A DNA stretch of 64,000 bases from CAYPNF01 sp964411985 (lineage in GTDB: Bacteria > Verrucomicrobiota > Verrucomicrobiia > Limisphaerales > J093). A program made the translations under genes and the position numbers. Below, piece by piece: positions 9,149 through 17,363 of the stretch. The notes beneath the pieces are model-generated. The model saw nothing but the letters and a program-made list of their open reading frames with translations. It did no database searches and was not told where the DNA came from. The first letter of the stretch is position 1, and every line of letters begins with the position of its first letter. The stretch is taken from contig CAYPNF010000001.1 of the NCBI GenBank assembly GCA_964411985.1, forward strand, positions 62,001 to 126,000, in the 5' to 3' direction.

Positions 9149-9176
9149 GAGATCGAGGCCGGAACCCTTCGATCTC
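9149..9176. terminator. Hairpin between two convergent genes
   Basis: Perfect 8-bp inverted repeat GAGATCGA/TCGATCTC with a 12-base loop, lying between the ends of valS and the convergent ATPase gene. T-tracts are weak on both strands, so it is only a candidate bidirectional terminator. Confidence 0.35.
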
Positions 9177-9183
9177 AAAGCGC

Positions 9184-10458
9184 TCAGGTTTCATCGTGAG
9201 CATCCAAAATTGAGACGTCCAGCACCTCAAACGAGACTCCCTGAAAACGATCGACTAAGGAACTCCGCTGCCAACCCGCCTGGAGATGGTTTTCGATCTG
9301 TCGTCTCTCCGTCCGGGACAGCTGTTTGAACTTCACTTCCGACACCACCGCACGCCCCTGCTCCTGGCGCACCGAGTCAAATTCCAAGTCCCTCTCCCAA
9401 TAGCGGGCCGCATCGGGATAACGAGCGCGGCAATGGTCCTCGAACACCGTGGAGGCATGGTCGTGGACCAACTTCTCTCTTTGCGATCGTGGGTAGGACT
9501 GCCAACAAGTCCGGTGAGGCGAGTAAACTTGAAACCAAAACCGCAATGCCGGGTCCTGGATGCGGTATCGGGTCCTTTTGGTGGAACGCATGCTTTCGCC
9601 AAACGGAATCTCCCGCGTGAGCACGGAGGCGTCCAGCAGTTGCTGCAGAATCCGGCTCAGATTTGTTTGGGCCGTGCCAAGGTGCGCCGCAATCTCCGAA
9701 GGCTTTTCCGCTCCGCGTCCTACCGCCTCCAGCACCGACAACGCGGTCAATCCTGTGATGTCCTCGTCGCGCAGAATCCGCCTCGGTTCATCTTCGAGGA
9801 AGGCCGAACGTCCAAAGAACAATTCCTCGGCCAGATCCAGGGTGGTGGCATGCTTCTCAACAAACTCCCAGTACTTGGGGATGCCGCCGACCAACGAAAA
9901 CCGGCTGAATGATTCCATCACCCCGGGTTCAAGTCCGCACGCTACACAAAACGCCCTATAGCTCATCGGCGCGACATGCAACAATTTGCGGGCACGCTGA
10001 TACAAGGGGGCAGCACGATTCAGAAAGCAGTCGTTCATCGCGCTGGTGCTAGATCCAGAGAGAATGAGGGTAACTTGGTCTGGGCGTTGGTGGTCCAACC
10101 ACCGCTGAATTACGCTCGGCAAGGAGCGATCCGAGGCAACGAGATATGGAAACTCATCAAGGCAGAGGACCAACTTTTCTCCTTGCAGACCAATTACTTC
10201 CAGAAACTCCCCCCAGGTCTTGGGCATGATCTCGGTCTTCAGCTGCCCCCCGAGATCGCGCATCACCTGCTCGATCTGAATCGCTCGAGCCGCCTCAATC
10301 GCCTGGCTGTAGAGGCCGCATCGTGGCTTGATCCAATGGGTAAGCAACCGTGTTTTGCCAACCCGCCGCCGTCCAAATACCACCACCAACCCACCAGCTT
10401 TGGCCGCGGCATCCAATTCCCTTAACTCTTCCTCGCGGTTGGTGAACTCCAGTTGCAT
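9184..10458 (-). CDS. Archaeal-type AAA ATPase with DUF234-like C-terminus
   Basis: A 424-residue P-loop ATPase of the STAND-like archaeal ATPase group. Walker A is FGRRRVGKTRLL, Walker B is LVLCLDEFPYLV and the sensor-like LILSGSS follows. The middle has a winged-helix segment (around PSEIAAHLGTAQTNLSRILQQL). The C-terminal 100 residues resemble DUF234, a putative nuclease-like domain with EVKFKQLS. ATG 10458 (MQLEFTNREEEL) is chosen because family members start with this NREEEL box; an in-frame ATG 24 bases upstream would add MLFWQNVS. The role of this family is not established. It stands alone, with an unusual repeat directly upstream. Confidence 0.75.
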   Translation of the reverse strand: MQLEFTNREEELRELDAAAKAGGLVVVFGRRRVGKTRLLTHWIKPRCGLYSQAIEAARAIQIEQVMRDLGGQLKTEIMPKTWGEFLEVIGLQGEKLVLCLDEFPYLVASDRSLPSVIQRWLDHQRPDQVTLILSGSSTSAMNDCFLNRAAPLYQRARKLLHVAPMSYRAFCVACGLEPGVMESFSRFSLVGGIPKYWEFVEKHATTLDLAEELFFGRSAFLEDEPRRILRDEDITGLTALSVLEAVGRGAEKPSEIAAHLGTAQTNLSRILQQLLDASVLTREIPFGESMRSTKRTRYRIQDPALRFWFQVYSPHRTCWQSYPRSQREKLVHDHASTVFEDHCRARYPDAARYWERDLEFDSVRQEQGRAVVSEVKFKQLSRTERRQIENHLQAGWQRSSLVDRFQGVSFEVLDVSILDAHDET

Positions 10459-10468
10459 GGAAACATTC

Positions 10469-10503
10469 TGCCAAAACAACATTATGCTTGTCGAGCATTA
10501 TGT
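10469..10503 (-). promoter_or_regulatory. Inverted/direct repeat upstream of the ATPase gene
   Basis: AACATTATGCT and AGCATTATGTT flank the five bases TGTCG. They are inverted repeats with one mismatch, and each also contains CATTATG as a direct repeat. The unit lies just upstream of the gene start, and its AT content is far above the surroundings. It could be an operator, or contain the -10 element on the minus strand. Confidence 0.4.
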
Positions 10504-10531
10504 TATAACGACATCATCGCTCCGAGCGAGC

Positions 10532-13330
10532 CTAGGGCGCCTTGGTCAAGGCCATCTGGCGAATCGCCTCCACCACCGGCACCTGGGGAGCGTTGTTAGC
10601 TCGGACAAAGGCCGCCACAACCTCCCGAAAAGTACCCCAGACCGAAAGGATTGGGGGCATCACCGCTTCTTCGGGGCTGCCAGGCTGCGTCAAGTGATTC
10701 ACTTGCGCCAGGACGCAACCTTCGAAGAAAACAGCTTCCCGCAGAGGAATCCTCGCCTCCTCCTCCAACCCGCCCGCAAGCAACAACTCCGCCATCTTCA
10801 GTTTCCGATCCCGTTTGCCTTCCCACTCCTTGATTTGCTGAAGCTCCTCCGGGGTCAGACTCGGCTTCGCCTTTTCCGAAGAGCCTTCCATTAGATCCCG
10901 AACCGCCCGAGTTCCAGGAACAATCAATCCAGCCTTGATCAAGCGATCCAACGCCTCAAACGTCGCTCGATCCATGACTTCCAGTTGGACGGGCGCTAGG
11001 GGATCTGTCAACCCAGGGCCAAAGAGGGATTTGTGCACGTCTGCCAAAGCGCTTGCGCATGCCTTAACATCCTTCTCCACAACCGCCAGCAACACGGAAT
11101 GGCTTCCCGTCTTGGGAAACTGCTCCTCGCAACGCACCAGCACTCCTGGCAAGCGCTGTTGGGCCCGTTCGCAGAATGCCAAAGATCGGTCCACGGGAAG
11201 CGCCGGTTTGGCCTCGGCGGCCGGACGCGCAGGAGTCAAAGGCTTCGCAGTCCCCAACACCTGTTCCAGTCGCGCAAAGAATGCCTGCCGTCCTCCACCG
11301 AACTTGATCGCCGCCAAATCGCCCCGCAAATCCAGGATGCCATCCGCCAGCGCCTGTTTGCTGGCCAGGGTACCGATCATCCGCTGCTCAATCGTTCCCT
11401 CGGAGACCAGATTCGCGACGGTGACCGGCCGGGTTTGGTTCTTCCTCCAGGCACGGGCGATTCGCTGTTCCAGCTTGGCTGGGTTCCATGGCAGATCGCA
11501 GTTGATCACTAAGTCCGCGTTCTGCAAGTTCAGGCCCGTGCTGCCCGCATCCGTACTCAGAAACACACGGCAATTCGGATCGTTCTTGAAGAGGTTGATC
11601 TCCGCGCGACGCTTCCGCTGGGGTACCGAGCCGGTATGCCAGGCATATCCGATCCCCATCTCCCCGCATCGTTCCCGAACCAACTCCAGCATGCGTTCCC
11701 ACTCGGAAAAAACGATCGCCTTGGAACCTTCGTTCTCGCGGCACTCCTCCAGGATTCGTTCCAACTCAACCAACTTGGGACACTCGCGATCATCCGGATC
11801 CAGGATGTAATTGGTGTCGCACACCATGCGCATCATCGCCAACTCACGCATCAGTTTGTCCTGTTCCTGCTTGGAAAGCGGGCGTTTCTTGGAAAGGCTG
11901 ATCAGTCTGGCAACCTGTGCTTCATGAGAAGCGTAGCTGTCCTGCTGCGCTGGCGAGAGCTTGACAAAGAAATGGCGGTCGGTGCGTTCAGGCAACTCGG
12001 TCTCCACATCCGCCTTGCGACGCCGGAGCATACGGGGCTTGATCCGGTCGTGCAGGAGCTTCAGGTTCTTGAACCCGGCAGGGCGGCCCCGCTCGTTCAG
12101 CTCGTAGAAGTCGCGGTTGAATCGGAAGAGCGGACCAAAGATCGCCGGGTTCACAAAGCCCATGATTGAATAAAGTTCGTCGATGCGATTCTCCAGAGGC
12201 GTTCCCGTCAAAACAAATGCGTATCGACTCTTCAGCCGCTTGACCGCCTGAGCGGTCTTGGTGTCCCAGTTCTTGATACGCTGCGCCTCGTCCAGAACCA
12301 CTACATCCGGCCGAAGATGCTCGTTCACTACCAACGAATCCCGCAGCATTTGCTCATAGTTAACCAAAGTGAAAAACGGCGCCTTCCTGTAAGCGTCGAT
12401 GCGCTGGCTCCGCTGCCCGAATACAAGTTGATACGGCAGGCCGGTGAACTTTTGGATCTGGTCCTCCCACTCCGTCTTCAGGGAGGCCGGAGTCACCACG
12501 AGGACGCGGCGCACCTTCCCCAAACGATGGAGCAACGCGCACGCCGCAATGGCCTGAATCGTCTTGCCCAAACCCATCTCGTCAGCCAGTAACGCCCTTT
12601 CGCCAAAGGCCAGATGCAACATCCCTTCGCGCTGGTAGGGAAACAGCGGCACTTTGGTCTCCTGGGGCGGCCATTCGCCGCTCTGCACCTTCCCCTCGTA
12701 TTCCCGGCGGAGACGCTTGCTTTCCTCGGCCTGCATGCGTGTCAAAAGCCACGGTTCGACCTCGATGGAAAACCGCAGCACGGGAAGATCCAGATCTTTG
12801 AGCTCTTCCAGAACCGCCTCCGGATCGGCTCCCTCCTTCAGAATACCATCTGAGTCAAAGCTGCGGCGCAAAGCAGCCGGTAGCTGAGCCAGGTTTCGCT
12901 CCACCACCAACCGGTTGCGGTCCAGATCTGGAACGATGTCAATCCGGGGAGAGAGATCTTCTCGCTCGGCCGCCTTGTACGCTTTGGGGGACTTCGCGGC
13001 CACGTAAAGCAAAACTGCTTCGACATGCTTGCAGGTTCCCAAGCCGTTGGTGCGAAAGTCAACGCACTGGCACGCCCGCTGGTTCTGGGCCAGATCCCGC
13101 AGCTCCACTTGGTAGACCATGCCGCTCTTCGAACTCACCCGAAAGTTCGAATGGACGGGAAACTCCGGAGTTAGGTTGGTAATCCGGGGCTGCTCAGCCA
13201 GCGCTCTGGCACGCCGCCTCTGGATCTCATCATAGTCCGTCGTCCGCCAGTCAAAGTCGTTGGGCGCTTGGGGCGCATTCTTTCCTTTTGTGGCGGAGGA
13301 GGGGCTATTTGATTTCATCGACCCGTTCAT
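10532..13330 (-). CDS. SNF2-family helicase with SWIM zinc finger
   Basis: A 932-residue Swi2/Snf2 ATPase that would translocate on double-stranded DNA. The N-terminal SWIM finger is CQC...CKH (about residues 85-105). The helicase core follows: LFPYQREGM (Q/I motif region), DEMGLGKT (Walker A), DEAQ, LTGTPLENR, then the C-terminal lobe with STDAGSTGLNLQ and QRIARAWRKNQ. After the core, roughly residues 660-932 match no domain I recognise; this part is rich in Glu and Lys. It is monocistronic, divergent from padR. Bacterial SWIM/SNF2 proteins are linked to DNA repair or transcription recycling, and some belong to defence loci, but no partner gene is seen here. Confidence 0.85.
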   Translation of the reverse strand: MNGSMKSNSPSSATKGKNAPQAPNDFDWRTTDYDEIQRRRARALAEQPRITNLTPEFPVHSNFRVSSKSGMVYQVELRDLAQNQRACQCVDFRTNGLGTCKHVEAVLLYVAAKSPKAYKAAEREDLSPRIDIVPDLDRNRLVVERNLAQLPAALRRSFDSDGILKEGADPEAVLEELKDLDLPVLRFSIEVEPWLLTRMQAEESKRLRREYEGKVQSGEWPPQETKVPLFPYQREGMLHLAFGERALLADEMGLGKTIQAIAACALLHRLGKVRRVLVVTPASLKTEWEDQIQKFTGLPYQLVFGQRSQRIDAYRKAPFFTLVNYEQMLRDSLVVNEHLRPDVVVLDEAQRIKNWDTKTAQAVKRLKSRYAFVLTGTPLENRIDELYSIMGFVNPAIFGPLFRFNRDFYELNERGRPAGFKNLKLLHDRIKPRMLRRRKADVETELPERTDRHFFVKLSPAQQDSYASHEAQVARLISLSKKRPLSKQEQDKLMRELAMMRMVCDTNYILDPDDRECPKLVELERILEECRENEGSKAIVFSEWERMLELVRERCGEMGIGYAWHTGSVPQRKRRAEINLFKNDPNCRVFLSTDAGSTGLNLQNADLVINCDLPWNPAKLEQRIARAWRKNQTRPVTVANLVSEGTIEQRMIGTLASKQALADGILDLRGDLAAIKFGGGRQAFFARLEQVLGTAKPLTPARPAAEAKPALPVDRSLAFCERAQQRLPGVLVRCEEQFPKTGSHSVLLAVVEKDVKACASALADVHKSLFGPGLTDPLAPVQLEVMDRATFEALDRLIKAGLIVPGTRAVRDLMEGSSEKAKPSLTPEELQQIKEWEGKRDRKLKMAELLLAGGLEEEARIPLREAVFFEGCVLAQVNHLTQPGSPEEAVMPPILSVWGTFREVVAAFVRANNAPQVPVVEAIRQMALTKAP

Positions 13331-13436
13331 CTCTCACTCGATCCATCCCGGTCAAGTGCGAAGTGGTTGGCCGCCAGATCGCTGAGTCTTCGGTCCAACG
13401 CCACACGGTGCACCGCGCGAAAATATCACCGGACTC

Positions 13437-13466
13437 TTGACATACCTAACACTGCTATGCTATAGT
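13437..13466 (+). promoter_or_regulatory. Sigma70-type promoter of padR
   Basis: TTGACA (13437-13442) and TATAGT (13461-13466) are separated by 18 bases. Six bases separate the -10 box from the ATG at 13473, so transcription should start at or next to the start codon. Confidence 0.65.
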
Positions 13467-13472
13467 ACCGCC

Positions 13473-13811
13473 ATGCTTTCGAAAGAGCTCGTCGCCGCCT
13501 CCACGGTGCCCCTCGTCCTCTCCGTTCTGGCCGAAGGGGAAAATTATGGCTACGCCCTTATCCAGCGCGTTCGCGACCTCTCTGAAGGCGAGATCTCATG
13601 GACCGAAGGCATGCTCTATCCGGTCCTCCATTGGATGGAGGACCAGGGCCTCATCGAATCCGAATGGAGGCAGGCTGAAACCGGCCGCAAGCGAAAGTAC
13701 TATCGGCTCTGCAAGGGAGGGGTGACGGCTCTCCAAACCGAGCGGAGACAATGGCTCACCGTGCACAACACCCTTGATGCTTTATGGAAGACGCAACCAA
13801 GTTTGACCTAA
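13473..13811 (+). CDS. PadR-family transcriptional regulator
   Basis: A 112-residue winged-helix repressor. The family pattern is clear: MLSKELVAASTVPLVLSVL, then YGYALIQRV, LYPVLHWMEDQGLIESEW and the wing GRKRKYYRL. PadR proteins usually repress a neighbouring membrane-protein or exporter gene and their own promoter. ATG 13473 gives the standard family N-terminus; the promoter position implies a leaderless mRNA. The last 28 bases overlap the next gene, so the two are co-translated and probably functionally paired. Confidence 0.88.
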   Translation: MLSKELVAASTVPLVLSVLAEGENYGYALIQRVRDLSEGEISWTEGMLYPVLHWMEDQGLIESEWRQAETGRKRKYYRLCKGGVTALQTERRQWLTVHNTLDALWKTQPSLT

Positions 13812-14500
13812 GCCAGGCCATCCACCAATGGCGAGAGGACCTGCTCGCTTCCCCGGCCATCCGTTCCGAGGACGTTGAGGAACTGCAGGACCACTTGCAG
13901 GAGAACGTCCGGACACTTCAACGCAACGGACTCTCTGAACTGGAAGCGTTCTGGGTGGCGAGAAACCGTCTAGGGGAAGCTGAGGCACTCCATCAGGAGT
14001 TCGGCAGAATGAACAAAAAGGCCGTCTGGCTCGACCGCGTTCTATGGATGGTGGTTGGCTCCCTCGGAATCGGTACGCTCGGCATGCTGGTCTCCAGCCT
14101 GGCCGCGGTCACTGCTCTCGGAGCGCTCCAACTGGGCGACAGAACCGAGATGCTCGGCCCTCTCAGCCTCTGTTCCCATGTGCTGGGTTGGACGCTCTTG
14201 CTCATGCTAACCTATCGTGCAGGACGAGGGCAGAACCCCTGGCTGCATGGCCTTGCGCAATGGATGTCCATTCATCCGATCCGTGCCGGCTTCTCCCTCT
14301 TCGGATTCGTGGTCCTCGCCAAGCTGGGGGCGGGAGGCATTTCCTTGCTCCTGGCCCGATCGATGACGCCCTCCAATTTCGGTACCCTCGCCCTATGGCA
14401 ATCGTCGGCTCAGATCATTCAGATCCTGGTGTGGCCGGCAATCCTCGGATGGCTTTTGCACCAACGCCGACTCTACAAACGCAAGTCTTGCCTCACTTAA
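13784..14500 (+). CDS. Membrane protein with N-terminal HAAS/permease-prefix-like domain
   Basis: A 238-residue protein. The soluble N-terminal helical domain of about 80 residues (WREDLLASPAIRSEDVEELQDHL, here spanning residues 16-38) is typical of the permease-prefix/HAAS domains encoded next to PadR regulators. Four to five hydrophobic segments follow (about residues 88-112, 122-142, 162-190 and 205-228). The start overlaps padR by 28 bases. Its stop overlaps the convergent ABC ATPase stop by 4 bases. From family knowledge it probably senses or transmits a membrane signal to, or is regulated by, the PadR protein; the ligand is unknown. Confidence 0.65.
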   Translation: MEDATKFDLSQAIHQWREDLLASPAIRSEDVEELQDHLQENVRTLQRNGLSELEAFWVARNRLGEAEALHQEFGRMNKKAVWLDRVLWMVVGSLGIGTLGMLVSSLAAVTALGALQLGDRTEMLGPLSLCSHVLGWTLLLMLTYRAGRGQNPWLHGLAQWMSIHPIRAGFSLFGFVVLAKLGAGGISLLLARSMTPSNFGTLALWQSSAQIIQILVWPAILGWLLHQRRLYKRKSCLT

Positions 14501-15531
14501 GTGCCTTCGACCACCGCCCCCCCTGCCCCGCGCCCAGCGGGCTTGGTTTCCGGTTCGCGCGCGAACAACTGCCGGATGATGTCTTCGATCGGCATCTCTT
14601 CGATGTCGATATCCACCACGGGGAAACCGTCAAGAAGCGCCTTGCAGGCGGCGATCACCCGGTCACGCTTGATCTTCAGGGTGAAACCCACGGCGGAATG
14701 GGTGGTCACCTCTCCCCAGATGCGCACCCGTTCTTCGAAGTCGGACGGAACCGCGTCGCAGTGAATGCGCACGAGTTTAAAATCCGCAAAGCGATCCACA
14801 ATCTTCGAAAGCGCCCCATCGAACATGATCTGTCCCTTGTCGATCACGATTACCCGATGGCACAACTCCTGGATGTCCTGCATGTAATGGCTGGTCAACA
14901 CAATCGTCGTGCGGTGGGTTCGATTGTGCTCCCTCAGGAACTCGCGAACCGTTTTCTGGGACACGACGTCGAGACCAATGGTGGGTTCATCCAGGAACAG
15001 GACCTTGGGCCGGTGCAGGAGCGCGGCGATCAGCTCCATCTTCATGCGTTCGCCCAGGGAAAGCTCCCGGACCATCACGTCCAGCTTCTCTCCGACACCG
15101 AGGAGCGTGGTCAATTCATCGACCGTTTTCCGAAAAGCCTCCTCGCTAATCCCATAGATTCGGGCGTTCAGGGCGAGGGATTCCCGGGCCGGCAAGTCCC
15201 ACCAAAGCTGGTTTTTCTGGCCCAGGAGCAACGCGAACTGGCGTCGGTAGCCATCGGCGCGCTCCCATGGCACAAAGCCGAGGACGGATGCGCTCCCGCG
15301 GGTGGGGAAGAGAAGCCCGGAGAGCATCTTCAGGGTGGTGGTTTTTCCGGCGCCGTTCGGCCCCAGAAATCCAACCAACTCGCCCTCTTCGATTTGGAAA
15401 CTGACCTCTTTGACCGCCGTGGTGATCTGGCTCTCCCTGCGAAACAAGCCGCGCACCGCCCCTTTCAGACCTGGAAGCTTCTTGTAGGTCCGAAACTCCT
15501 TGGTCAACCCGCTGGCTTCAATGACCGGCAT
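14497..15531 (-). CDS. ABC-2-type transporter ATP-binding protein
   Basis: A 344-residue ATPase of the NatA/viologen-exporter type. Walker A is GPNGAGKT (57-64), the signature is LSLGERMK, Walker B is LFLDEPTIGLD, and HYMQDIQELCHRVIVI is the switch-histidine region. A C-terminal extension of about 110 residues is typical of this subgroup, whose permeases come as two ABC-2 proteins. Those permeases are not adjacent: the gene downstream is convergent. It starts 9 bases after the dnaA stop on the same strand, so it is probably co-transcribed with dnaA. The transported substrate cannot be told. Confidence 0.88.
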   Translation of the reverse strand: MPVIEASGLTKEFRTYKKLPGLKGAVRGLFRRESQITTAVKEVSFQIEEGELVGFLGPNGAGKTTTLKMLSGLLFPTRGSASVLGFVPWERADGYRRQFALLLGQKNQLWWDLPARESLALNARIYGISEEAFRKTVDELTTLLGVGEKLDVMVRELSLGERMKMELIAALLHRPKVLFLDEPTIGLDVVSQKTVREFLREHNRTHRTTIVLTSHYMQDIQELCHRVIVIDKGQIMFDGALSKIVDRFADFKLVRIHCDAVPSDFEERVRIWGEVTTHSAVGFTLKIKRDRVIAACKALLDGFPVVDIDIEEMPIEDIIRQLFAREPETKPAGRGAGGAVVEGT

Positions 15532-15540
15532 GAAGGCACA

Positions 15541-16908
15541 TCAACGCTGCAACTGCTTTTCGAGATAGCTGACCACCTGGCGGACCCCTGAATCCACTTC
15601 CATGCGGTCCTTCACCAAGCGGCAGGCGTGCATCACGGTCCCGTGGTCCCGGCCCCCAAAGGCCTCACCGATTCGATTCAGCGAGCTCTCGGTCAATTGC
15701 CGGGAGAGGTACATGGCGATCTGCCGAGGAAAGGCAATATTCTCCGGCCTGCGCTTGCTGGTCATGTCCGCCAACCGGATGTCGAAGTGTTCCGCCACCC
15801 GTTTCTGGATGATCTCGATGGAGATCGTGAACCGGCCTTCCTCATGGAGGACTTCCCGCAGGAGGTTCTCCACCATGTCCAGATCCGCAGGGCGGCCCGT
15901 CAGGGAGGCGTAGGAAGCGACCCGGATGAGCGCTCCTTCCAAGCGCCGAACGTTCGAGCGGATACGGGCGGCCAGGAAGCTGATCACCTCTTCGGGAAGT
16001 TCCATCCCGAGCGACCGCTCCTTCTTCCGCAGAATCGCCATCCGGGTTTCCACATCCGGCGGCTGGAGATCGGTCACTAAGCCCCACTCGAACCGGGTAA
16101 CGAGCCGATGCTCCAGATTCTGAATCTCACTGACGGGCCGGTCGCAGGTGAGAACGATTTGTTTGTGAGCCTCATGCAACGCATTGAAGGTATGGAAGAA
16201 CTCCTCCTGGATGCGCTCCTTGCCAGCAAGGAACTGAATATCGTCAATCAGCAGGACATCAGTCTGGCGGTACTTGCGCCGGAATTTCGCCAATTGGTTC
16301 GTTTGGAGCCCATCGATAAACTCATTGGTGAATTTCTCCGAAGACAGGTAGGCAACACGCGCACCCTTTTTGTGCCCGGCCACGTATTGGCCAATCGCGT
16401 GGAGGAGGTGGGTTTTGCCCAATCCCACGCCTCCGTAGACAAAAAGGGGATTATAGGATTTGCCCGGTTGCTGTGCCACGGCCAGAGCAGCCGCATGCGC
16501 GAAATTATTGTTGGAGCCGACCACGAAGGTCTCGAACGTGTTGTTCGGATTGAAAATGGCTTCCTTCGGTGTCGCCGCGGCATCTGCCACCACCACTACC
16601 GGCTTGCTCACCGCAGGCTGCGCGGCTGTCGGCGGTTCCGGGCGGCTGGGTGGAGCCACCACCGCCACCTGAAAAGCCACCGTCATCTTCCTGCCCGTCG
16701 TGTGTGTCAGGACATCCTGCAGCAGGGAAAGATAGTTGTCCTTCAGCCAGACTTCGCAGAAGTCGTTTGGCACCTCCACAACAAGTTCGTCACCCCGGAC
16801 CGCCACAGCCCGAAGGTTGGCAAACCAAAGTTTGAAGATGTCAGCATTCAACATCGTCCGGAGCACTTCCTGTGCTGCGGCCCACGTCGATTCAACTGCG
16901 GTTTGCAT
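15541..16908 (-). CDS. dnaA: Chromosomal replication initiator DnaA
   Basis: Binds DnaA boxes and opens the replication origin; 455 residues. Domain I covers roughly residues 1-85. A Pro/Ala/Val-rich linker follows to about 115. The AAA+ domain has NTFETFVVGSNNNFA, Walker A GVGLGKTH (Lys165), Walker B LLIDDIQFL and an arginine-finger region. Domain IV ends with the helix-turn-helix signature GGRDHGTVMHA. ATG 16908 (MQTAVE) is preferred over an in-frame ATG 30 bases upstream because the family starts just before the first helix. dnaN is not adjacent; instead an ABC ATPase gene follows after 9 bases. Confidence 0.96.
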   Translation of the reverse strand: MQTAVESTWAAAQEVLRTMLNADIFKLWFANLRAVAVRGDELVVEVPNDFCEVWLKDNYLSLLQDVLTHTTGRKMTVAFQVAVVAPPSRPEPPTAAQPAVSKPVVVVADAAATPKEAIFNPNNTFETFVVGSNNNFAHAAALAVAQQPGKSYNPLFVYGGVGLGKTHLLHAIGQYVAGHKKGARVAYLSSEKFTNEFIDGLQTNQLAKFRRKYRQTDVLLIDDIQFLAGKERIQEEFFHTFNALHEAHKQIVLTCDRPVSEIQNLEHRLVTRFEWGLVTDLQPPDVETRMAILRKKERSLGMELPEEVISFLAARIRSNVRRLEGALIRVASYASLTGRPADLDMVENLLREVLHEEGRFTISIEIIQKRVAEHFDIRLADMTSKRRPENIAFPRQIAMYLSRQLTESSLNRIGEAFGGRDHGTVMHACRLVKDRMEVDSGVRQVVSYLEKQLQR

Positions 16909-16947
16909 GGCTGTTCTTACTGTCTCTCCTGAGCCCACAACTCAAGC

Positions 16948-16956
16948 TTATTCACG
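16948..16956 (+). promoter_or_regulatory. DnaA-box-like site
   Basis: TTATTCACG matches TTWTNCACA at 8 of 9 positions; it lies 40 bases upstream of the dnaA start. Confidence 0.4.
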
Positions 16957-17225
16957 ACCCATTGTCACAAACCCGTAACCATCCCGCGGATAGCCACTTC
17001 CGGATACAGGAAAATGGCCACCCGATCCCCTGAGACAAACCCAGGAGAAACCCTAGAATCCACCCTAAAACTAACACAGGCGCAAATATCTACAGACCAA
17101 CGTTTTACAAAATGATTGCTCATAATCGAGGGCGGTCGGGCATTTCAACACTCATCCAGCACAAACGGTGTCAGTGAATGCGGTGGTTCTTCTATGACAA
17201 AAGGAGCCATGCTGACGAGAACAAC

Positions 17226-17234
17226 ATATTCACT
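17226..17234 (+). promoter_or_regulatory. Weak DnaA-box-like site
   Basis: ATATTCACT matches TTWTNCACA at 7 of 9 positions, 12 bases before the stronger site and in the same orientation. Confidence 0.25.
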
Positions 17235-17246
17235 CTTGCTCACAAG

Positions 17247-17255
17247 TTATTCACA
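17247..17255 (+). promoter_or_regulatory. DnaA box
   Basis: TTATTCACA is a full match to TTWTNCACA and one base from the R1-type TTATCCACA. Confidence 0.5.
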
Positions 17256-17260
17256 GGCGA

Positions 17261-17286
17261 AAAAGGCCCATTTTTGGGCTCTTTTT
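17261..17286. terminator. Bidirectional hairpin terminator
   Basis: GCCCA (17266-17270) pairs with TGGGC (17275-17279) around TTTT. A-rich bases precede it and CTTTTT follows, so on either strand the stem is followed by five T residues. It would act as a second stop for glnA transcripts. Confidence 0.5.
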
Positions 17287-17304
17287 GCGTTCCTCGCTCC
17301 GACC

Positions 17305-17340
17305 CGAGAAAAAGAGAGGCGTCCCAGCAAATGGGACGCC
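17305..17340 (-). terminator. Rho-independent terminator of glnA
   Basis: Perfect 9-bp stem GGCGTCCCA (17318-17326) with TGGGACGCC (17332-17340), loop GCAAA. On the minus strand it is followed by CTCTCTTTTTCTC. It begins 24 bases past the glnA stop. Confidence 0.8.
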
Positions 17341-17363
17341 CCTGTCAAGAAAGAAACTACAAA

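Larger units (their letters stand above)
16909..17363. other. 455-bp gap upstream of dnaA: candidate DnaA-binding region
   Basis: Non-coding stretch between dnaA and the end of glnA, both on the minus strand. It holds three DnaA-box-like nonamers, a moderately AT-rich patch at 17083-17125 and the glnA terminators. It may serve as the dnaA promoter/autoregulatory region or as part of oriC. GC-skew was not computed. Confidence 0.4.

Noticed and set aside
9080..13330. Defence island formed by the DUF234 ATPase and SNF2 helicase
   Set aside because: No nuclease, methylase or other defence gene accompanies them, and the two genes are not clearly co-transcribed.
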